Source: an uncultured Alphaproteobacteria bacterium
GTDB taxonomy: Bacteria > Pseudomonadota > Alphaproteobacteria > RF32 > CAG-239
Assembly (NCBI GenBank): GCA_910584385.1
Contig: CAJUAK010000016.1
Location: forward strand, 1-25,958
Reading direction: 5' to 3'
Length of the DNA stretch: 25,958 nucleotides
Part shown: positions 14,739 to 23,077 of the stretch, piece by piece
Layout: each line of letters starts with the position of its first letter
Numbering within the stretch: position 1 is the first letter of the stretch
Translations under genes and position numbers: made by a program
Notes under the pieces: model-generated
Seen by the model: only the letters and a program-made list of their open reading frames with translations
Told to the model about the DNA's origin: nothing
Databases searched by the model: none

Positions 14739-14759
14739 AGGAATCAGCAGTCGTTTCAA
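14731..14759 (-). promoter_or_regulatory. Candidate methyltransferase promoter
   Basis: On the minus strand, TTGAAA (14754-14759), a 17-bp spacer and TATAGC (14731-14736), 34 bp before the ATG. Confidence 0.5.
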
Positions 14760-14781
14760 CTTATTTATCAGGAGAAAAAAC

Positions 14782-14994
14782 ATGGATATCATTAAAAAAA
14801 TCAGCTTGGTTTTAGTTCTTATCGGTGCATTAAACTGGGGCTTAATCGGATTGTTTAACTTTAATTTGGTAACGGCAATTTTCGGTTCAATGACAATGCT
14901 CAGCACATTAACATACATCTTGGTCGGAATTGCGGCCTTGCTGGTTATTTTTATTCCTGGCTGCCCGTTCAGCAATTCAATTGTAAAGAAATAG
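14782..14994 (+). CDS. DUF378 family small membrane protein, 70 aa
   Basis: Two membrane helices (about 5-27 and 38-60) are joined by a short loop. The stretch VLIGALNWGLIGLFNFNLV followed by AIFG is the hallmark of the DUF378 (YuzA-like) family, whose function is unknown. The ribosome site CAGGAGA lies seven bases before the ATG. The gene converges on holA with one base between stop codons, and the hairpin at 15003-15031 follows. Confidence 0.88.
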   Translation: MDIIKKISLVLVLIGALNWGLIGLFNFNLVTAIFGSMTMLSTLTYILVGIAALLVIFIPGCPFSNSIVKK

Positions 14995-14995
14995 G

Positions 14996-16048
14996 CTAAT
15001 AGGAAGCTGTCCGTCCCAGACGGGCAGCTTCTGAAGCGATTTGCATAATCGCATAGCTGACGATATCAGCTGCAGGCATATTGGTTGTCTTGCAGTCTTT
15101 TTCACATTTATAAAGCAAATCCAAAACAGCAAAGATTTTATCTTTTTTCCAGACACTCATTTGTTGTTTGAAACTGCTTTCCCTGAAAAAAATAATCCTC
15201 GGCGTCAATTTATACAAGGCCTTGTCCAAGCTTTCGCCTTTTTCCATAATTCCCAGGCAAGAGACCATCCGGATAAAATGGTAAGCCAAAGTCCTGACAA
15301 CGGAAATCGGCTCATTTCCTTCATTCAACAGGCGCCTGTAGGCGTTTAACGCCTTTTCCATATTTCCGCGGATATAACCTGAAGCCGCATAATAGCTGAC
15401 ATCTTCGCTGCTGGAAGCAGACTGGTCGCAAATAACCTCAGCCACATCCGCAACCGCAATCTCTTTAGCATCTCCCATATAGGTCATCAATTTCTGGATT
15501 TCACCCAGATTCGTTTTCCGGTCATTTGAAAATCTGGCACACATCAATTGCAAAGCTTCATTCCCGATTCGATATCCCCCTTCGACCAAAGCTTGGCGGA
15601 CAGTTGAAAAAATGTCTTCATCCCGGTCTTCATAACAAGGCAAAACGCCAAAATCATCCCGCCCTTCGGCAAAAGCCACCAAAGACGATTTTTTATTTAA
15701 AGAAGAAGAATAAATAATCAAAAGAGCATCGGAAACAACGGTTTCCATCATATTCTTAAGATGCTTGGTCAAATTATTATCCGCATCCTGAACAACCACC
15801 GCCCGGCGGCCGCCCATCAGAGACTGCGCCCCATATTCGCCAAACAAAAGCCCTGGATCTGCATTAACGTTTGCCCCGTTAAGATACACCACTTGAAAAG
15901 GGTCATTAACATCCGCGGCAACAGTTTTAATTAAAGAGCGGACATATTCCGACACCAGGCCTTCATTGGCGCCATAGATAACAAATCCCTTAATTCCGGC
16001 TTCCGGCTTTTTCAGATATTTTTCAATTTGCGCGGGTTTAAATTGCAT
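14996..16048 (-). CDS. holA: DNA polymerase III subunit delta
   Basis: Delta opens the beta sliding clamp within the clamp-loader complex. The 350-aa length and the N-terminal MQFKPAQIEKYLKKPEAGIK with FVIYGANEGLVSEYV match alphaproteobacterial HolA. The RecA-like domain has GGRRAVVVQDAD and the position of a degenerate P-loop, as expected for delta, which does not hydrolyse ATP. The C-terminal collar includes AYHFIRM. The ATG shares one base with the lptE stop (TAATG), so translation is coupled. The lptE-holA order is typical of alphaproteobacteria. Confidence 0.9.
   Translation of the reverse strand: MQFKPAQIEKYLKKPEAGIKGFVIYGANEGLVSEYVRSLIKTVAADVNDPFQVVYLNGANVNADPGLLFGEYGAQSLMGGRRAVVVQDADNNLTKHLKNMMETVVSDALLIIYSSSLNKKSSLVAFAEGRDDFGVLPCYEDRDEDIFSTVRQALVEGGYRIGNEALQLMCARFSNDRKTNLGEIQKLMTYMGDAKEIAVADVAEVICDQSASSSEDVSYYAASGYIRGNMEKALNAYRRLLNEGNEPISVVRTLAYHFIRMVSCLGIMEKGESLDKALYKLTPRIIFFRESSFKQQMSVWKKDKIFAVLDLLYKCEKDCKTTNMPAADIVSYAIMQIASEAARLGRTASY
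15003..15031. other. Strong hairpin across the holA 3' end, just past the DUF378 stop
   Basis: A 13-bp stem with one G-T pair (15003-15015 with 15019-15031) and a 3-nt loop. No T tract follows on either strand, so it may act as an mRNA 3'-end stabiliser or a weak terminator for the converging genes. Confidence 0.5.
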
Positions 16049-16617
16049 TATTCTGATTTTCTTTCAAATTCTCTAAAACTGCCTTTTTGCGAATAAACCG
16101 TATGGAAATAGGCGCCTAAACGCATCGCAATATCATTTGCGACAATCTTTGCGGCATCCGCCTCTGTTTTTTTCTGCGCCATGGTTGTGGAATACGGATT
16201 CGCCAAAATATCATAGCTGACAAAAGCAATGCTGTCGCCATTGACCAAAGTTTCGTTTTCACTGTCCAAATAGTAGACAACCGTATATTTCACCCTCTCC
16301 CGGGTTGCGGTAATATCTTTGCGCATGGCCTGTTGGTCAATGTCCTTGGTCTGTAAAAAGACATATAAGCGATATTTGGGTTTCTTCGGCTGCCCAAGCG
16401 GCGTTAAAACATCCAAAAGCTGATTGCGCACCTGCTGTCCGAAACGCTCGCCGATTGGTTCCACTTTAATCTGGGCCATTTCTTTGGTAATCGACGCATC
16501 ATAATCGCCGCCAAACCATAAATTGCCGCTCTTTTGCTGCACGTATAAAGGTTCAAAGCCGCATGCAGAGAAAAACAAAACACATAAAAAAAGCCCGATT
16601 TTTTTCATTCCAAACAT
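16048..16617 (-). CDS. lptE: LPS-assembly lipoprotein LptE
   Basis: LptE plugs the LptD barrel in the outer membrane and helps deliver lipopolysaccharide to the surface. A lipoprotein signal ends in FSAC, with Cys19, followed by GFEPLY, the family hallmark. The RFGQQVRNQLLDVLTP block and the later YDILANPYSTTMA match LptE. The length (189 aa) is usual. Either ATG (16617 or 16608) could be used. The gene sits between leuS and holA as in other alphaproteobacteria and has a plausible promoter of its own. It implies an LPS-bearing outer membrane. Confidence 0.88.
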   Translation of the reverse strand: MFGMKKIGLFLCVLFFSACGFEPLYVQQKSGNLWFGGDYDASITKEMAQIKVEPIGERFGQQVRNQLLDVLTPLGQPKKPKYRLYVFLQTKDIDQQAMRKDITATRERVKYTVVYYLDSENETLVNGDSIAFVSYDILANPYSTTMAQKKTEADAAKIVANDIAMRLGAYFHTVYSQKGSFREFERKSE

Positions 16618-16641
16618 TTCCCATAACCTTTCATGCCTAAA

Positions 16642-16669
16642 ACTTTATCACAAGTACGAATGAAGGCAA
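16642..16669 (-). promoter_or_regulatory. Candidate lptE-holA promoter
   Basis: On the minus strand, TTGCCT (16664-16669), a 16-bp spacer and TAAAGT (16642-16647). The surrounding TGTGATAAAGTTTTAG is identical to that of the cysteine-rich gene promoter at 2965. Confidence 0.55.
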
Positions 16670-16696
16670 TGCTTTTTTCTCAAACATCAAAAAAAA

Positions 16697-16722
16697 TAAC
16701 CGGCAGTTTTACCCGCCGGTTA
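16697..16722 (-). terminator. leuS terminator
   Basis: An 8-bp stem (16697-16704 with 16715-16722) with a 10-nt loop is followed on the minus strand by ATTTTTTTTGATG. It separates leuS from lptE. Confidence 0.75.
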
Positions 16723-16738
16723 AAAACAGCATCGCCAA

Positions 16739-19192
16739 TCAGGCAACAATATTTACAATCTTGCCGGGAACCACGATAATCTTTTTGATTTCCTTGCCGG
16801 CCAGCTGGCGTTTAACATTTTCAAGCGCTAACGCAGCTTCTTCAACTTGCTCTTTTGATGCATCTTTAGGCATATCAAGCGTTCCGCGGACTTTTCCGCA
16901 AACCTGCACGGCATAAGTAACAACCGTATCCTGAGCCAAAGACGGATTTCCAACCGGCCAAGCTTCTTTAATAATCAAAGAATTATGTCCGAGCCTTGCC
17001 CACATTTCTTCTGACAAGTGAGGCGTAAACGGGCACATCAGCTTCAGCAAAGTTTCATAAAGCTCGGGAGCAATCTTTTCTTTGGCAGAAAGGTAGTTAA
17101 CATAAGTCATAAGTGCCGAAACAGCCGTATTAAACTTCATCTGGTCAATACGCTCCGTAACATCCAGAATGCATTTATGCATTGCCCGCAAATCTTCCGC
17201 AGATACAGCAGCATCCGCATAGACCTTCTTAAACAGGTTGAATATTTTTCCGACAAAACGGTAGACGCCCATCAAACTCTCATCCGACCACATCGCCACT
17301 TGGTCAAAAGGCCCGATAAACATTTCATAAAGGCGGAATGTATCTGCGCCATAGGCATCAATAATATCATCAGGGTTAATAACATTGCCGCGCGATTTTG
17401 ACATCTTCTCGCCGTTTTCAGCCAAAATCATACCATGGGATGTGCGGCGGTTATAAGGCTCTTTTGTCGGAACAAGGCCGCAATCATAAAGGAACTTGTG
17501 CCAAAAACGCGAATACAGCAAGTGGAGCGTCGTGTGTTCCATGCCGCCATTATACCAATCCACATTCATCCAATAGTCCAAAGCTTCTTTGGAAGCAAAT
17601 TCCTTATCATTATGCGGATCGCAATAACGCAGGAAATACCAAGAGGACCCTGCCCAGTTTGGCATTGTATCCGTTTCGCGGCGCGCATGCCCGCCGCATT
17701 TCGGACAAGTCGCATTCAGCCAATCGCCTGCTTTAGAAAGCGGGGATTCGCCTTCGTCATTCGGATGATAATCAGGAACCTCAGGCAAAGTCAGCGGAAG
17801 CTCAGATTCCGGAATAGGCTGCCAGCCGCAGTGCTCGCAATAAACCATCGGGATAGGTTCTCCCCAATAGCGTTGGCGGGAGAAAACCCAGTCGCGAAGC
17901 TTAAAGTTTACCTTGGCCCGGCCAAAATTATGCTTAACAGCATAATCAATTGCCGCTTTCATGGCATCATCTTTATTCATGCCGTCAAGGAAACCGGAAT
18001 TAATATGCGCGCCGTCTTCTTCCCACGCCTTCTCGCTGATATCGCCGCCATCCAAAACTTGAATAATCGGCAGGTTAAAAGCCTTTGCAAAATCATAATC
18101 ACGCTGGTCATGAGCCGGCACCGCCATAATTGCGCCTGTGCCATATCCTGTCAGGACATAATCGGAAATAAAGACGGGGATTTCTTTTCCTGTATAAGGA
18201 TTCTTAGCGCAAACCCCTTTTAATTCCACGCCGGTCTTTGTCGTATCCATTGTCCGCTGCAAATCAGATTTTTTCGCCGTTGCCTCGACATAAGCCTTAA
18301 TCTCTTCCTGATTTTCAAAACGGGACATATATTTTTGCACAAATTCATGCTCCGGCGCCAAAACCATGTAAGTAACGCCAAAAGCCGTATCCGGGCGCGT
18401 CGTAAAGACAGTAAGCTTATCCTCGCCAAAACCAAAGTCAAGCTCGGCACCTTCCGAACGCCCTATCCAGTTAATCTGCTGGGATTTGACACGGTCAATA
18501 AAATCCAAATCATCCAAATCGTTAATCAGGCGGTCGGCATATTTGGTAATGGCAATCATCCATTGTTCCTTGTCTTTGCGGACAACCTCCGCGCCGCAAC
18601 GTTCGCAATGCCCGTTGACAACTTCTTCATTCGCCAGACCGACCTTGCAGGACGGACACCAGTTAATGGCTATTTTATCTTTATAGGCCAAGCCCTTTTC
18701 AAAGAATTTAATAAACATCCACTGCGTCCATTTATAATATTCCGGATCGCAAGTGTTAAAACATCTGTCCCAATCAAAACTAAAACCGATTGATTTCAGC
18801 TGGCGGGTAAAATTTTCGATATTTGCCTTTGTCGAAACGGCCGGGTGGACGCCGGTCTTAATAGCATAATTTTCTGCAGGCAGCCCAAAAGCGTCAAACC
18901 CCATCGGATATAAAACGTTAAATCCCTGCATGCGCTTTTTGCGGCAAATAACATCCAAAGCCGTATAAGAACGCGGATGCCCCACATGCAGCCCGGCACC
19001 GGAAGGATAAGGGAATTCGACCAAAGCGTAAAATTTTTCTTTGTCCTTGTCTATTTCAACTTTGTAAGCTTTTTCCTTATCCCATATATTCTGCCACTTT
19101 TGTTCAATTGTTTTGAAGTTGTAGCGGTCTTCGATACGCCATTCTTTCGCCCATTCTTCAAAAGTTTCTTTTCCGTTATATCTGTCGCTCAT
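16739..19192 (-). CDS. leuS: Leucyl-tRNA synthetase
   Basis: This enzyme charges tRNA-Leu. The class I signatures are HVGH (69-72) in PSGAGLHVGHPRSYTALD and KMSKS (596-600). Zinc-ribbon pairs CPSC/CERC (179-199) and CEHC/CPKC (452-499) are present. The editing domain contains TTRPDT and GTGAIMAVPAHDQRD. At 817 aa it is shorter than the usual alphaproteobacterial LeuS (about 860). The wording around HVGH differs from the alphaproteobacterial form, which reads SGRIHMGHVRNYT, and recalls LeuS of clostridia and other unrelated gut bacteria. The ribosome site AGGAT overlaps the upstream stop. The gene lies in the DUF3576-leuS-lptE-holA order. Confidence 0.95.
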   Translation of the reverse strand: MSDRYNGKETFEEWAKEWRIEDRYNFKTIEQKWQNIWDKEKAYKVEIDKDKEKFYALVEFPYPSGAGLHVGHPRSYTALDVICRKKRMQGFNVLYPMGFDAFGLPAENYAIKTGVHPAVSTKANIENFTRQLKSIGFSFDWDRCFNTCDPEYYKWTQWMFIKFFEKGLAYKDKIAINWCPSCKVGLANEEVVNGHCERCGAEVVRKDKEQWMIAITKYADRLINDLDDLDFIDRVKSQQINWIGRSEGAELDFGFGEDKLTVFTTRPDTAFGVTYMVLAPEHEFVQKYMSRFENQEEIKAYVEATAKKSDLQRTMDTTKTGVELKGVCAKNPYTGKEIPVFISDYVLTGYGTGAIMAVPAHDQRDYDFAKAFNLPIIQVLDGGDISEKAWEEDGAHINSGFLDGMNKDDAMKAAIDYAVKHNFGRAKVNFKLRDWVFSRQRYWGEPIPMVYCEHCGWQPIPESELPLTLPEVPDYHPNDEGESPLSKAGDWLNATCPKCGGHARRETDTMPNWAGSSWYFLRYCDPHNDKEFASKEALDYWMNVDWYNGGMEHTTLHLLYSRFWHKFLYDCGLVPTKEPYNRRTSHGMILAENGEKMSKSRGNVINPDDIIDAYGADTFRLYEMFIGPFDQVAMWSDESLMGVYRFVGKIFNLFKKVYADAAVSAEDLRAMHKCILDVTERIDQMKFNTAVSALMTYVNYLSAKEKIAPELYETLLKLMCPFTPHLSEEMWARLGHNSLIIKEAWPVGNPSLAQDTVVTYAVQVCGKVRGTLDMPKDASKEQVEEAALALENVKRQLAGKEIKKIIVVPGKIVNIVA

Positions 19193-19200
19193 TTTTAATC

Positions 19201-19632
19201 CTATCTCACAATATTGCTTTTATATAAATCTCTGGCTTCCAGCAGGATTTCTTTTTCGATTTCCCTGCTTAACAGCGGGTTTGCCGGCAATGTCTTCCAT
19301 GCGCCGTTTTCAAATTTCTGCTTTATGACAGCAGCTTGCAAAGCATCTGCGCACAATCGCCCCGAACTAATCCAAACCTGAACCATCAGCCGTTCGCTAT
19401 TTTCCGGAGAGCTCCACCTTGTTTCCAACAGCCCCTGTGCAGGATCATTTTTCGTAAAGCCCAAAAACGCCAGCTTGTCATAAGCGGCTTTCCACAAAAA
19501 CGGATTAACATTTTCATAAACGTATGTTTCTTTGCCTTTTTCCTCATCTTCCGCAAAAGGGTTCCAGTTTATTTGCGGCAGCGAACAGGCTGTTACAAAA
19601 GACAAACATAGCAGCAGTATTACTCTTTTCAT
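19201..19632 (-). CDS. DUF3576 family lipoprotein, 143 aa
   Basis: Residues 1-16 are a lipoprotein signal with lipobox VTAC (Cys16). The block NPFLWKAAYDKLAFLGFTKND, then G(L)LETRWSSPENSERL and VQVWISSGRL, is characteristic of DUF3576, an alphaproteobacterial family usually encoded next to leuS. The function is unknown; an outer-membrane location is likely. GGAGC precedes the ATG. The gene starts the leuS operon, eight bases before leuS, with a possible promoter TTGGCG (19692-19697), 17 bp, AATATT (19669-19674). Confidence 0.85.
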   Translation of the reverse strand: MKRVILLLCLSFVTACSLPQINWNPFAEDEEKGKETYVYENVNPFLWKAAYDKLAFLGFTKNDPAQGLLETRWSSPENSERLMVQVWISSGRLCADALQAAVIKQKFENGAWKTLPANPLLSREIEKEILLEARDLYKSNIVR

Positions 19633-19714
19633 TTTTTTGCTCCGGTTATCATAATTTTCTTAAGCTAAAATATTTTTTACAAAAAAACAAGCGCCAATAA
19701 TCAGAAATTCTTAC

Positions 19715-19743
19715 TTGTAAATAAAAAGCGCCTTGATTATGAT
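19715..19743 (+). promoter_or_regulatory. rsmB operon promoter
   Basis: TTGTAA (19715-19720), a 17-bp spacer and TATGAT (19738-19743). Transcription should begin near 19750, after the ATG at 19746, so translation must start at the ATG at 19767. Confidence 0.65.
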
Positions 19744-19766
19744 AGATGCAAAAAGGAAAGAGAGAG

Positions 19767-21038
19767 ATGGAAGACAGCAGGGAAGAAGCATTAAAAATAT
19801 TGCAAGAGGTATTAGAGGAACGCCATTTTTTATCCGCCTCGGCAGCCTATGAAAATTCGGAACACCGCAGCTTTTTAAACATGCTCCTGAAAACGGCGCT
19901 CCGCCGTTTAGTCTTCATCCGCAGCATATTGAAAAAATATGTAAAAAAAATGCCGGGTGCGCCTCTTGCCAAATATGCATTAATTCTCGGCTGCTGTGAA
20001 ATCTTATATATGGATACGCCTGATTACGCCGTCTTAAACGCTTATGTTTCGCTGGCAAAAAAACATACGGACAAATATATCAGCGGATTCGTAAACGCTG
20101 TTTTGCGCAACATCTGCCGCAACAAAGAGGAAATTCTCAAAGAAAGCGACAACGAATTTTTCAGCCATGAATTTTTCAGAATTTTAAATCAGGATTACGG
20201 CAAAGGCACCATCAAAAAAATTCAAACTGCTTCGGCGCAAGAACCTTTGTTGGACATAACCTGCAAAAGCAATCCGGAACATTGGGCGCAATTGCTGCAG
20301 GGAAAAATGCTTCCCAATGGGAGCATCCGCATAGAAAACCAGGGGAAAATAGAAAAGCTCCCCGGATATAGCGAAGGTTCCTGGTGGGTTCAGGACTTTT
20401 CATCATCTTTAGCCGTTCCAAGTGCCGGACAGATAAAGGGGAAAAAGATTCTTGAGCTCTGCGCTGCCCCCGGAGGGAAAACGGCACAGCTCATTAATAA
20501 CGGCGGAGAAGTAACCGCTCTGGACATATCGGAAGACCGTCTGAAAAAACTACGGCAAAACATGAAGCGGCTTCAATTGGAACCCAAAGAAATCATTGCT
20601 GCAGACGGCATAAAATATCTAAAAGAAAACGCTCAGGAAAAATATGACTGCGTTTTTTTAGATGCGCCCTGCTCTGCAACCGGCACCTTGAGAAGACACC
20701 CTGAAGTAGTTCACATTAAAAGCATGAAAGACATAGAAGCCCAAGCAAAAATCCAACAAGAATTCTTAAACGCCGTCCCTGATGCGCTAAATCCAGGCGG
20801 GCTGCTCATCTATTGCACATGCTCCATCAGCAAAGCCGAAGGCGAAAAACAAATCGGCGCATTCATAAAAAGGCACCCCGAATTTGAAATCGTTCCGATT
20901 CATCTTGAAGATTTATTTCCGCACGGCGGCGTTTCCAAAGATGCCATTACGCCGGAAGGCTTTGTCCGGCTGCTACCGTTCCATTTAGAACAGGGATGCG
21001 ATTCCTTCTTCATTGCCAAATTGCGCAAAGGAAAATAA
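19767..21038 (+). CDS. rsmB: 16S rRNA (cytosine-C5) methyltransferase RsmB/Fmu family
   Basis: It methylates a cytosine of 16S rRNA (C967 in E. coli). The N-terminal NusB-like RNA-binding domain (about 1-130, including YALILGCCEILYMDTPDYAV) is followed by the SAM domain. Motif I is ELCAAPGGKTAQL (230-242), motif IV is DAPCSATGTLRRHPEV with one catalytic cysteine, and motif VI is YCTCSI with the second. The 423-aa length is normal. AAGGAAAGAGAG lies just before the chosen ATG. It starts a plus-strand run, with the next ATG one base after its stop. Confidence 0.92.
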   Translation: MEDSREEALKILQEVLEERHFLSASAAYENSEHRSFLNMLLKTALRRLVFIRSILKKYVKKMPGAPLAKYALILGCCEILYMDTPDYAVLNAYVSLAKKHTDKYISGFVNAVLRNICRNKEEILKESDNEFFSHEFFRILNQDYGKGTIKKIQTASAQEPLLDITCKSNPEHWAQLLQGKMLPNGSIRIENQGKIEKLPGYSEGSWWVQDFSSSLAVPSAGQIKGKKILELCAAPGGKTAQLINNGGEVTALDISEDRLKKLRQNMKRLQLEPKEIIAADGIKYLKENAQEKYDCVFLDAPCSATGTLRRHPEVVHIKSMKDIEAQAKIQQEFLNAVPDALNPGGLLIYCTCSISKAEGEKQIGAFIKRHPEFEIVPIHLEDLFPHGGVSKDAITPEGFVRLLPFHLEQGCDSFFIAKLRKGK

Positions 21039-21039
21039 A

Positions 21040-21930
21040 ATGACAGACAAACCCGTTTATATTATCGGCTCCACGCCTCTGGCCTGCTACCTTGCCGCAA
21101 AATTTTCCGACAAAGGAAAAAACATAACGCTTATCGCCGGAAAAAAAGACAACTACAGCTTAAGCACAAACGGCTTCACGCTTAAAGAAGACCAAAGCCT
21201 AAGCAAAAAGAAATATAAAATAAACACCTCCTTTTGGTTAAAAGAGCCCGCCGGATTAGTAATTTTGGCTGCTTCGCCTGCCGAAATAAACGCCTTGTCC
21301 ACCACGATATCCCCGCAAAAGATTATCGATGCCCCTGTTTTATGCTTTACGCAGATAAATGACAAAAGCTATCTGGAAACTTTTTTTAAGCAACCTTTAA
21401 TTCCTGCGTTTTTTGAGGGATTTTTACAAAGAAACGACCAGACTGTAACGCTCTTGGGAAGAAGCCCGCAGATTATTATTGATGAAAACGTGTCTAAAAA
21501 GAAACAGGCTCTGCTTCAAGAATATATGGAGGGCGCAGGCATTCCCTGCATTTATGAAAGCGACAGCTCCCTATGCTTTTGGAGGCATTTCATCCCTTAT
21601 GCCTTAGGCTCCCTCGCAGCAGCCGCTTATAACCAAAATTTGGGGCAAATCATTAAAAACAAACAATATCGCGAAGATTTAAGAATTTGCACGGAAGAAG
21701 CGGTCAGCCTTTCCGGCTGCCCGGATTTGTCTTGTGAAGAAATTGTAAAAAAACTTCATCTGACGCCAAATTCCTACCAATATCCGCTGCAAAAAGAATT
21801 AACATCTTCTTCAGGGCAAGAACTGGAAGCCATTTCCGCCCCGCTCCGGGCGCGCCTTCGCGAAGAAGGGCGCAAAGGGTCTAAGCTTGAAGGGCTGATG
21901 GACAAGGTTTATAATATAATCTTGGCATAA
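21040..21930 (+). CDS. Ketopantoate reductase (PanE/ApbA)-like protein with altered active site
   Basis: The N-terminal Rossmann segment VYIIGSTPLACYLAAKFSDK has GSTPLA in place of the usual GxGxxG. The C-terminal helical half keeps the PanE outline (SYQYPLQKELTSSSGQELEA corresponds to the S-x-x-QD-x-x-x-GRxTEID region). The catalytic Lys normally found in WxKL...N is replaced: FWRHFIPYALGS. The 296-aa length fits the family. NADPH binding and ketopantoate reduction are therefore doubtful, and a divergent role is likely. The ribosome site AAAGGA lies before the ATG at 21040, in an operon with rsmB. Confidence 0.65.
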   Translation: MTDKPVYIIGSTPLACYLAAKFSDKGKNITLIAGKKDNYSLSTNGFTLKEDQSLSKKKYKINTSFWLKEPAGLVILAASPAEINALSTTISPQKIIDAPVLCFTQINDKSYLETFFKQPLIPAFFEGFLQRNDQTVTLLGRSPQIIIDENVSKKKQALLQEYMEGAGIPCIYESDSSLCFWRHFIPYALGSLAAAAYNQNLGQIIKNKQYREDLRICTEEAVSLSGCPDLSCEEIVKKLHLTPNSYQYPLQKELTSSSGQELEAISAPLRARLREEGRKGSKLEGLMDKVYNIILA

Positions 21931-22002
21931 AGATGTTTGCGCTTGAAGAAAAAAATGAAAAAGTGTATAAAGTAACAAAATATCGCAAAGAGGGAGAGGC
22001 CC

Positions 22003-23070
22003 ATGTCAACAAATATTATCAACATGCTGATTTGCTTCATCGGCGGTTTCATCGGCTGCATGATTGTTTACGGACTATGTTTTTGGAAAGGGCTCTATGC
22101 ACCGGATTCCAAAAGCAAATATTCTTTTCTTCCCTTTTTGCTTTCCGCGCTTTGCTGCTTAGGCGGTTTGAGCTTATATTTTAACTCTTTTTACGATTTT
22201 ATCGTCCCGCCGGAAGCAAAAACTTTTGCTTATCTGATTATCGGCACGGCAGTAATATACGCTGCAGCACAGCTAAAAGGGCTGAAACGGTTTGAATTTT
22301 TTACCATCTTGCTGGTGGCAATGCTTATCAGCAGCTTCACGCCTTTGCGCCAAATTTCATATTTTGAAGCAATGCCGATGTGGGCAGGTCCCATTATTAC
22401 AGCGGCCGCATGGGCGGTTTTTGCCTTTTGCTGGCGCTATCTTAACGCGCTGACCGGCCTTGTGGCTCTTTGCGCCTTCAGCTTCTGTCTGGGCATAGCG
22501 AGCCTGGGCTGGTTAAACGGCCTTCCGATGTTATTCGCATATATTGCCGCCGCCTGGGGCGGAATGGCTTTGACCGTTTTCCTTTACAACAAAGAACCGG
22601 CAAGGATTAAGCTTTCCAGCAGTGATTGTTCCGTTTTGGGATTCCTTTTAGGCTTTCTGCTTTTTTATGCTTTTTTGGAAAAAAGCGGCCCCTGCGTCCT
22701 GACGTTTTCCTTTTTCCTCATCGGCGAAATGATTTTCGGGACGCTGAACATGTTGTTCAACGGAAAAATTTCCGGTTTGAACACATATATGGCTTATTAC
22801 GAAGCCCAGAAAACAGGCATGCCAATCAATTTGGAATATCGCCAAATTTCAAGAATACTTGTTTTACTGCTGATTATGGGCTGTTTTGAACTTTATGCCC
22901 CGAATGACTATTCCGTTCCTGTTTTTGCGCTTGTTTTAACCTTATGGTATTTATACCGGCTGCAAAATTGGCAAATCGGCAACCAAACTTTCAGGGAAAT
23001 AAACAGGGAAGTTATCTCAGAAATAAAAACAAACATAAAGCAAATCAGCAAAAACTCCGCAAAGGATTAA
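22003..23070 (+). CDS. Polytopic inner-membrane protein, 355 aa
   Basis: About ten hydrophobic helices run from residue 4 to about 320, ending in a charged amphipathic tail (REINREVISEIKTNIKQISK). The charged loop SKYSF (about 37-41) and the conserved-looking YEAQKTGMPINLEYR face one side. I do not recognise the family and see no transporter or glycosyltransferase motif. A strong ribosome site, AGAGGGAGAGG, precedes the ATG. The gene lies 72 bp after the PanE-like gene and just before the TPR gene, probably in one transcript. Confidence 0.75.
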   Translation: MSTNIINMLICFIGGFIGCMIVYGLCFWKGLYAPDSKSKYSFLPFLLSALCCLGGLSLYFNSFYDFIVPPEAKTFAYLIIGTAVIYAAAQLKGLKRFEFFTILLVAMLISSFTPLRQISYFEAMPMWAGPIITAAAWAVFAFCWRYLNALTGLVALCAFSFCLGIASLGWLNGLPMLFAYIAAAWGGMALTVFLYNKEPARIKLSSSDCSVLGFLLGFLLFYAFLEKSGPCVLTFSFFLIGEMIFGTLNMLFNGKISGLNTYMAYYEAQKTGMPINLEYRQISRILVLLLIMGCFELYAPNDYSVPVFALVLTLWYLYRLQNWQIGNQTFREINREVISEIKTNIKQISKNSAKD

Positions 23071-23077
23071 TTTGTTC

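Noticed and set aside
17435..18223. A 262-codon plus-strand frame
   Set aside because: Antisense to leuS, which carries all expected motifs. The product is unlike any protein I know and has no start signals.
21933..22184. An 83-codon frame starting just after the PanE-like gene
   Set aside because: It overlaps the membrane-protein gene in another frame; the ATG at 22003 has a much better ribosome site and a coherent membrane topology.
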